From positions 1 through 36,536 of the forward strand of contig CAJGBW010000009.1 of the NCBI GenBank assembly GCA_904501835.1: DNA of 36,536 bases, in the 5' to 3' direction. The notes under the pieces are model-generated. The model saw only the letters and a list, made by a program, of their open reading frames with translations. It did no database searches and was not told the origin of the DNA. Position numbers and translations under genes: made by a program. Origin of the DNA: an uncultured Bacteroidales bacterium (GTDB taxonomy: Bacteria; Bacteroidota; Bacteroidia; Bacteroidales; UBA932). Positions 31,417-36,536 of the stretch are shown here, one piece after another (within the stretch, counting starts at the first letter, position 1; every line of letters begins with the position of its first letter).

Positions 31417-32717
31417 AGTTGTTTGCTTCCGATGTTTCTATAAACAGCCAATCGTTTTTCTATCATTTCGTTCGGATTGTATCGGCTTTTGATTTTTTCT
31501 TTGGCATTCTTGCTGATGCTTTCCTGTAATGTCAGGTCTTCGGACAGTTTTACAATTGCATCTGCAAAATCCTTGGCGCTGTCGGCAATCATGCACTCCT
31601 GATTGGTGTTAAAATCTTGTCCTTCAATTCCTTTTTGGGTGATGACAATCGGTGACATGGCCTGTACGGATTCCAAAACTTTCATTCTCATCCCGCTGCC
31701 GATGCGGATGGGACAGATGGAAATTTTGCCATTCAGGAATTGATTCAAGTCGGGAACGAAACCGACAAATTCCAATTCCGGCGCCAATTTAAACAGTTGT
31801 TTTTGGATTTTTTTACTCCATTGTCCCGTCACATATATTTTGAAATTCTTTCCATGCTTTCTCAATTCGGGCAGGACTTCCTGACAAAACCAGGTCATAC
31901 CGTCCAGATTGGGATAATGGCTTGCGTTGCCTACGAATACCAACTCATTGGCACAGGTGCTGAACGCTCTGTCTTCGGACTGACGAACAATGGCGGGGGA
32001 GGCGTGCACCTGCACGGACGCAGGCAACTCTTTATCCAGAATTGCTTTGTCATGCTCGGTTAAAACAACAATATGGTTGAATCGTTTGAGCATGCTTATT
32101 TCTCTGTCTTTCAGTCGTTTGAAGAAAACTTCATCTTCGATGGTGCGGTCTTCAAACAGAGCAAGTTCATTTTCCATGCGCACGAATGCCATTTCGTGGT
32201 GGACAAAGATTTTCAATATGTCATCCGGAAGATAGTAGGCCAGTGGCAGGGTGTCATAAAACTCACATTGAACCGCGTCAAAGCCCTCCTTTGCCAAGGT
32301 GCCAATCGCTTGGAAAAAGGCGCGGTCGGCACTAAAACCATCAATCGGCTTCATGAAAAAAGCATGGCGGCGACCATTGTGAGGGGAGAGGAAATCGGCA
32401 TCAGCATGGCGATACAGATAACGATGGTATTTGCGGCGGAACGACGATGCAAAATAACGTATCAGACGGAATTGGCAATTGTCAAAGCCGAAACTGTCGT
32501 AGGGATTGTTGTCATTGTTATTGGCGTAAGGGTAAAGTTTGAATGTCACAAGTGGCAATAACTTTTTTAGGGCCCTGATGTCACCGGTTTCTTTTCCACG
32601 CAAAACGATGGTGAGATTGTGCTCGTGAGACATGGCTTCAACCATGGTAAAGACGGCTTGGTTGCCGCCGCTATCCAATGGGTAAGGAACGTAGGGGAGG
32701 ATGATTAACAATTTCAT
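31413..32717 (-). CDS. GT4-like glycosyltransferase
   Basis: 434-residue GT-B glycosyltransferase. N-terminal domain MKLLIILPYVPYPLDSGGNQ with the Gly-rich acceptor loop; donor domain with ELVFVGNASHYPNLDGMTWF and, in place of a plain E-x7-E, the RIGSGMRMKVLESVQAMSPIV block typical of this subgroup. ATG 32717 overlaps the upstream gene stop (ATGA) and gives a conventional start, so the 23-codon extension to 32786 is dropped. The stop overlaps the acyltransferase ATG in the same way. Confidence 0.85.
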   Translation of the reverse strand: MKLLIILPYVPYPLDSGGNQAVFTMVEAMSHEHNLTIVLRGKETGDIRALKKLLPLVTFKLYPYANNNDNNPYDSFGFDNCQFRLIRYFASSFRRKYHRYLYRHADADFLSPHNGRRHAFFMKPIDGFSADRAFFQAIGTLAKEGFDAVQCEFYDTLPLAYYLPDDILKIFVHHEMAFVRMENELALFEDRTIEDEVFFKRLKDREISMLKRFNHIVVLTEHDKAILDKELPASVQVHASPAIVRQSEDRAFSTCANELVFVGNASHYPNLDGMTWFCQEVLPELRKHGKNFKIYVTGQWSKKIQKQLFKLAPELEFVGFVPDLNQFLNGKISICPIRIGSGMRMKVLESVQAMSPIVITQKGIEGQDFNTNQECMIADSAKDFADAIVKLSEDLTLQESISKNAKEKIKSRYNPNEMIEKRLAVYRNIGSKQL

Positions 32718-33625
32718 ATCTTTTTGCAGTATTTTCTGTAAAGGGTCCAAGCGCTGAAATAGCCAAAATAGGCATAGGCTTGGCATAATTCACGCAAGGC
32801 TTTTGCTTCGTATATTCCTTCAAATGAGATGGTTAAATTTGTTTTGATGAAGCAGCGCAGGGCTTTGCTGAATTTCCTGTTTTTCTTTCCTGCGTAATGG
32901 ACTTGCAACCATTTTACAAAACCAATGAGGGCCTCCATTTTTTGTGCTTGCAGGCCACTTGTATTGGAAATGTTGGAGCCGGCCACATTGCGCCATCCGA
33001 CGGCTTTACCAGCCAGGTTGACAACCCCTTTACCTGCTTGAGCATAGTCGTACCAGGTTGCCGTGTCAGAGCACCATGCCAAAGGGAAATGTACCATTCT
33101 GCGGTGTTCGAATATGTTTTTGGAAAAGATGTATTCGCAGGCTGCGGAGGGCCTTTTCCCGGCCAAATAATCGGTTAGCAACGTTTCGGCAGAACTGACG
33201 CCCTCCGGGAGAGGCTTGCATTGGTATTCAATTTTGCCATCCCCGTCGATGCGACACAAGGGGAAGCGGAAAAATTCGTTGTCGGGGTATTGCTCGCAGC
33301 TTTGGTAAAAACGTGCAACGGCATCTTCCGGCATGATATCGTCGTCTGAAAACAGCCAAATCCAATCCTCGTTTTGGACCATGCCGATGCATCTTTCCCA
33401 TTGCGCAACCAAATCTTTTCCGCCGAAATTATCGGAAAAACGTTGGTACACAATCGGTATGCGCTCTGAAAAAGCGTTTACAATGGCTTCGAGCTCATAG
33501 GGGGAGGCATCATCTCCGATATAGACACAAAAATCAGCAACGCTTTGAGAAGCAATGCTTTCCAAAGTGGCAGACAGGTAATCGGCCTTATAAGCGGGAA
33601 TGACTATGGCAAGTTTCTTTTTCAT
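32714..33625 (-). CDS. GT2-family glycosyltransferase
   Basis: 303-residue GT-A glycosyltransferase. It starts KKKLAIVIPAYKADYLSATL, has YIGDDASPYELE (about 35-46) and the metal-binding triplet FSDDD at 92-96. The second half (WCSDTATWYDYAQAG) holds the likely acceptor-site acids. A minus-strand -7 box (TACCTTTG, 33641-33634) sits just before the start, so this and the downstream genes may have an additional promoter. Its stop overlaps the next gene by 4 bases. Confidence 0.85.
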   Translation of the reverse strand: MKKKLAIVIPAYKADYLSATLESIASQSVADFCVYIGDDASPYELEAIVNAFSERIPIVYQRFSDNFGGKDLVAQWERCIGMVQNEDWIWLFSDDDIMPEDAVARFYQSCEQYPDNEFFRFPLCRIDGDGKIEYQCKPLPEGVSSAETLLTDYLAGKRPSAACEYIFSKNIFEHRRMVHFPLAWCSDTATWYDYAQAGKGVVNLAGKAVGWRNVAGSNISNTSGLQAQKMEALIGFVKWLQVHYAGKKNRKFSKALRCFIKTNLTISFEGIYEAKALRELCQAYAYFGYFSAWTLYRKYCKKI

Positions 33626-33633
33626 ACAATCTA

Positions 33634-33641
33634 CAAAGGTA
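33634..33641 (-). promoter_or_regulatory. Possible internal promoter in the glycosyltransferase cluster
   Basis: The minus strand reads TACCTTTG at 33641-33634, nine bases before ATG 33625, inside the 40-base gap between two glycosyltransferase genes. The match to TAnnTTTG is exact but no -33 box is clear. Confidence 0.4.
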
Positions 33642-33665
33642 GCAAAAGGATTTCAATTGAGACTT

Positions 33666-34493
33666 TTAGCCTTTGTATTTTTTGAGTCTCTTCCACTCGC
33701 GAATTTTGCGCAGAACTTTTGTGATTTTCTTGCCCCATTTCGTGGCTTCATCGCATGCCAAGTTGGCGGCGTGCTCACGATGAATGCGACGGTAGCGTAA
33801 AATCCACTCTTTGTAGATTTCGGGGTGGTTCATCATAATCTGCCACTGCAATTCCTTTTCAGTTTCCGTGGCATTGTCTGTGCGCGTTCCAAACATGCTT
33901 CTGTAATAAAAAAGCACCTTTTCAATGCGATGCACCTTGTCGTCAGGACCGATGAGTTTGAGGAAAAAATCCCAATCTTCGAAGCCCGTTCTCATGTTTT
34001 CATTGTAGCCGCCCACTCTTTCAAAATCGGCTTTGCGGAAGAGCGAGGTGTTGAAAATCATATTTTCCACCACCAACCATTCGTAACGGTAGTTCGGCAG
34101 CAGCCATGGTCCGTTGATGTCGCCAAAACGCTCAGCCAAACAATAGACCAGGCGTGTCTGTGGGTGTTCCCTCATATAATTCACGGCCAGTTCGATATAT
34201 TGTGGCGCAATCAAATCGTCACCGTCCAAAGGGAGCAAAAATTCACCTTGTGCATGTTCGATAGCTTGGTTTCGTGCACGACAAACCCCAGCATTTTCCT
34301 GTTTGTAATAGTGAATGCGCTGGTCTTTTTCGCAATAGGGAAGTATGATGCGTTCAGAATCGTCGCTCGAACCGTCATTCATGATAATGCACTCCCAATC
34401 CTGAAAGGTCTGTGCCAAAACACTCTCAATGGTTTCTCCGATGTACTTTGCCTGGTTGTAGCAAGGAATGATGATGGATACGGTCGGTTTCAT
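33666..34493 (-). CDS. GT2-family glycosyltransferase
   Basis: 275-residue GT-A glycosyltransferase. Motifs: TVSIIIPCYNQAKYIGETI at the start, MNDGSSDDSE (38-47), NAGVCRARNQAIEHAQGEF, metal-binding PLDGDDL at 88-94, and TGFEDWDF, the ED pair that usually supplies the catalytic base. The end is strongly basic (KWGKKITKVLRKIREWKRLK), suggesting contact with the membrane. It is the second gene of the cluster, 30 bases after the first and 40 bases before the next. Confidence 0.87.
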   Translation of the reverse strand: MKPTVSIIIPCYNQAKYIGETIESVLAQTFQDWECIIMNDGSSDDSERIILPYCEKDQRIHYYKQENAGVCRARNQAIEHAQGEFLLPLDGDDLIAPQYIELAVNYMREHPQTRLVYCLAERFGDINGPWLLPNYRYEWLVVENMIFNTSLFRKADFERVGGYNENMRTGFEDWDFFLKLIGPDDKVHRIEKVLFYYRSMFGTRTDNATETEKELQWQIMMNHPEIYKEWILRYRRIHREHAANLACDEATKWGKKITKVLRKIREWKRLKKYKG

Positions 34494-34523
34494 GCTTTTT
34501 GATGATTGGGGTATGGGGATTTG

Positions 34524-35672
34524 TTATTGAAGGGAATCGTACAATTTCTTTGCAATGGTTTCGGCATCAAATTCTTGGATGAGTTGGGCCCTGTCGTCAA
34601 TACCTTTGCCAATGGCTTCAATGCTGCGGCACAGTCCGTTATAGGCATCATTTTCTTCGTCGTGGCAATGCAGGATGGAGTCGATGCCGCCCATGATACC
34701 GCGGGAAGGGGAGTTGTTGCCGCTGATGGCCAGAATCGGACGATCAATCGGAAGATAAGAAATGATTTTACTGGATAAAAACACATCGTTGTCAAGTTTT
34801 GCTGCAATGTCCAGCAGAACATCGGCTTCTTGGTAAAAAGCGCTTAAATCCTGAGTGAAGGGGTGTAGAATGAGGTTTTTGCTTTCAATCAAATCGATTC
34901 CATTATCTAAATATGTCGGCGCAACGTCTCCGACAAAAATCAATTGGGAGCCAGGATGTTCCTTGATAAAACGGCGGAATCCGGCAAGCAGTCCGTCAAT
35001 GCGCCTAAGGCCGTATAGCGCACCTGTATATAAGAAACGATAGCCCTCGTGTGCTGTCTTTTCGTATGTTTGTTTTTGCTTGTGCGGGGTGTAAAGGTAA
35101 CCCCACTTTCCTTGGAATTCGTGGCAGATTTTCTGTTGGTATCCCATCATATATTCGTTGGACGAAAAGATGTAATCTGCCTTGCGACATGCTTTGTTGA
35201 GATAATGCGACAAAAGGCTATGTATCAGCGTGTTTCCATTTAGCCATTCAACAGGAGACGGAATGCCGTCTACGGTATAAATCGCCCATTTTACGCCCAA
35301 AAATTTTGCCAGTTTTCTTCCCAGGTCGATGGAGGGAAAATAATTCATGGAGGTAAAAGTGATGACGGCGTCGTATTTTTGCCCGAGAACGGCCCAAATT
35401 GCGCGCGGGAGGTTTTTGTAAACCCACTTTTTGTCTTTGGGGTTAAAACGGTATTTTTCCCAATATCTGCAGATTTTATCCCAATCCAAAAAACGATAAT
35501 GGTGCAGTTTTACTTTTTTGATTCCGTCCAAAGAAAAATTCTCATCAAAAATGGGGGAAATTATGTCTAAATCAGCATATTGGTATAGGGATTTTGCCAA
35601 GGTCTTAAACACGGTCCCGGGCGCGCTATCGCCCATTTCCATCGCCACAATAAGGTACTTTTTTCGCGTCAT
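34524..35672 (-). CDS. GT-B-fold glycosyltransferase, first gene of the cluster
   Basis: 382 residues. The N-terminal half opens KKYLIVAMEMGDSAPGTVFK, and the C-terminal half starts YRFLYTGALYGLRRIDGLLAGF, followed by LIFVGDVAPTY, DVLLDIAAK and FLSSKIISYLPIDRPIL, the usual order of donor-domain elements in GT4/GT1 glycosyltransferases, although the classic E-x7-E is not obvious. It is the promoter-proximal gene of the minus-strand cluster and diverges from secA. Donor and acceptor are unknown. Confidence 0.75.
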   Translation of the reverse strand: MTRKKYLIVAMEMGDSAPGTVFKTLAKSLYQYADLDIISPIFDENFSLDGIKKVKLHHYRFLDWDKICRYWEKYRFNPKDKKWVYKNLPRAIWAVLGQKYDAVITFTSMNYFPSIDLGRKLAKFLGVKWAIYTVDGIPSPVEWLNGNTLIHSLLSHYLNKACRKADYIFSSNEYMMGYQQKICHEFQGKWGYLYTPHKQKQTYEKTAHEGYRFLYTGALYGLRRIDGLLAGFRRFIKEHPGSQLIFVGDVAPTYLDNGIDLIESKNLILHPFTQDLSAFYQEADVLLDIAAKLDNDVFLSSKIISYLPIDRPILAISGNNSPSRGIMGGIDSILHCHDEENDAYNGLCRSIEAIGKGIDDRAQLIQEFDAETIAKKLYDSLQ

Positions 35673-35694
35673 GGTCAGTCGTGTGTATTCGGGA

Positions 35695-35726
35695 CAAATT
35701 TAACTAAAAATCGTAAGCCTTGCAAA
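35695..35726 (-). promoter_or_regulatory. Main promoter of the glycosyltransferase-acyltransferase cluster
   Basis: On the minus strand TTTG (35726-35723), 20 bases, then TAAATTTG (35702-35695), 23 bases before ATG 35672. This is a full consensus Bacteroidota promoter and probably drives all seven genes down to 28030. Confidence 0.75.
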
Positions 35727-35761
35727 TGCAAAAATATCTTGTCCTTTTAAGTGGGGAGTTT

Positions 35762-35793
35762 TTTGGTTACTTGCTTAATTTTGATTATATTTG
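35762..35793 (+). promoter_or_regulatory. Promoter for secA
   Basis: TTTG at 35762-35765, 20 bases, then TATATTTG at 35786-35793. ATG follows at 35845, leaving a leader of about 45 bases. Confidence 0.75.
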
Positions 35794-35844
35794 CAAGATT
35801 GTCGGAAACGGCTCAAAAGTATGAATTAAGTAAAAATTTACAAT

Positions 35845-36536
35845 ATGTCACTGACGAGTTTTTTTGGAAAAATATTTGGAACGAAAGCGGAGCGCGATTA
35901 CAAGAAATTGCAGCCCATTCTTGCGCAAATTCTCGAAGAATACAAAAGCATAGATGCGTTGTCTAATGATCAGCTTCGTGCTGAAAGTGCCGCTTTGAAG
36001 GCCTTGATTCGTGAGCGTATTGCCGAGGATGAAAATCGTATGGCGCAGATTCGCGAACAATTGGAAAACGCCGAGCTGGATGTAAAGGAAAAGGTGGCGC
36101 TGGCGACAGAGTCTGAAAAATTGGTGAAGAAAATCGATGAGGAAATCGAAGTGGTACTCAATGAGATTCTTCCCAAGGCTTTTGCCATTATGAAATCTAC
36201 CGCCCGTCGTTTTGCCCAGGACGGTCAGGTTCGGGTGAAAGCCAATGATTTTGACCGCAAATTGGCGGCAACGCGCGATTTTGTGGAGATTGAGGGTGAC
36301 GAGGCAATCTGGCACAACCACTGGAACGCCGGTGGTAATGAAATCACCTGGGATATGGTGCATTATGATGTGCAGCTCATTGGTGGTACCGTGCTTCATC
36401 AGGGAAAAATTGCAGAAATGGCTACCGGTGAGGGTAAGACTTTGGTGGCAACGCTTCCTGTATTCCTCAATGCTTTGTCAGGCAAAGGTGTCCATGTCGT
36501 AACGGTCAATGATTATCTTTCCAAGCGTGATGCCGA
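35845..36536 (+). CDS. secA: Preprotein translocase ATPase SecA, N-terminal part
   Basis: The frame opens at ATG 35845 (MSLTSFFGKIFGTKAERDYK) and runs off the window after about 230 codons. It is the SecA motor that pushes unfolded preproteins through SecYEG. Walker A is visible as MATGEGKTLVATLP, preceded by the Q-motif region (YDVQLIGGTVLHQGKIAE) and followed by VVTVNDYLSKRDA, the start of the next conserved block. Between the first helix and the helicase core lies a charged, helical stretch (about 45-120: RERIAEDENRMAQIREQL, KLVKKIDEEIEVV), an insertion typical of Bacteroidota SecA proteins. The remaining roughly 850 or more residues lie outside the window. Confidence 0.95.
   Translation, partial: MSLTSFFGKIFGTKAERDYKKLQPILAQILEEYKSIDALSNDQLRAESAALKALIRERIAEDENRMAQIREQLENAELDVKEKVALATESEKLVKKIDEEIEVVLNEILPKAFAIMKSTARRFAQDGQVRVKANDFDRKLAATRDFVEIEGDEAIWHNHWNAGGNEITWDMVHYDVQLIGGTVLHQGKIAEMATGEGKTLVATLPVFLNALSGKGVHVVTVNDYLSKRDA

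Overview
The window looks like chromosomal DNA from a member of the Bacteroidota, most likely order Bacteroidales; the genus cannot be fixed from sequence alone. The evidence is the promoter type (a -7 element TAnnTTTG, often with a TTTG or TTG box 18-20 bases upstream, seen before xpt, a glycosyltransferase, the tRNA, pckA, recQ, recG and secA), the general lack of Shine-Dalgarno sequences, and the parA-parB-DUF5683-LysM transglycosylase gene order. There is no insertion sequence, CRISPR array, prophage or rRNA operon.

Left end (1-5000): the 3' end of a Fic-domain gene, then a purine salvage operon of xanthine phosphoribosyltransferase, xanthine permease and a Nudix hydrolase. Next is a decayed stretch holding the last ~90 codons of a HipA-type kinase, followed by a heme catalase gene (minus strand) interrupted by an in-frame TGA at codon 38, where catalases of this group commonly have Trp.

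5000-7410: a plus-strand operon of two glycosyltransferases and a very small Cys-rich protein resembling the catalytic subunit of ferredoxin:thioredoxin reductase. It converges on a minus-strand operon (11440 down to 7423) encoding ParA, ParB, a DUF5683 membrane protein and an MltD-like lytic transglycosylase with LysM.

11500-16800: a plus-strand run of housekeeping genes: diacylglycerol kinase-like, stand-alone HsdR_N nuclease-fold protein, tRNA nucleotidyltransferase with HD domain, XerC/D recombinase, ribosome hibernation factor and DNA polymerase III delta. 16800-18420: a small alpha/beta hydrolase (minus), an Mpv17/PMP22-like membrane protein (plus) and a tRNA-Pro whose anticodon reads AGG. 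18620-20580: pckA and a small Ig-like lipoprotein (minus). 20700-28000: recQ, recG, an S9 lipoprotein peptidase and a GT2 glycosyltransferase (plus).

28030-35672: a seven-gene minus-strand cluster of glycosyltransferases with an LpxL/HtrB-type acyltransferase inside it, tightly coupled by ATGA overlaps and read mainly from one promoter at 35726-35695. This is probably a surface glycolipid (LPS/LOS core or related glycan) locus. The window ends in the first ~230 codons of secA, transcribed divergently from it.

The points most worth a second look are the nonsense codon in the catalase gene, the A34 tRNA-Pro, the two-domain glycosyltransferase and the acyltransferase embedded in the glycan cluster. 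I did not find clear evidence of a wholly new defence or mobile system.
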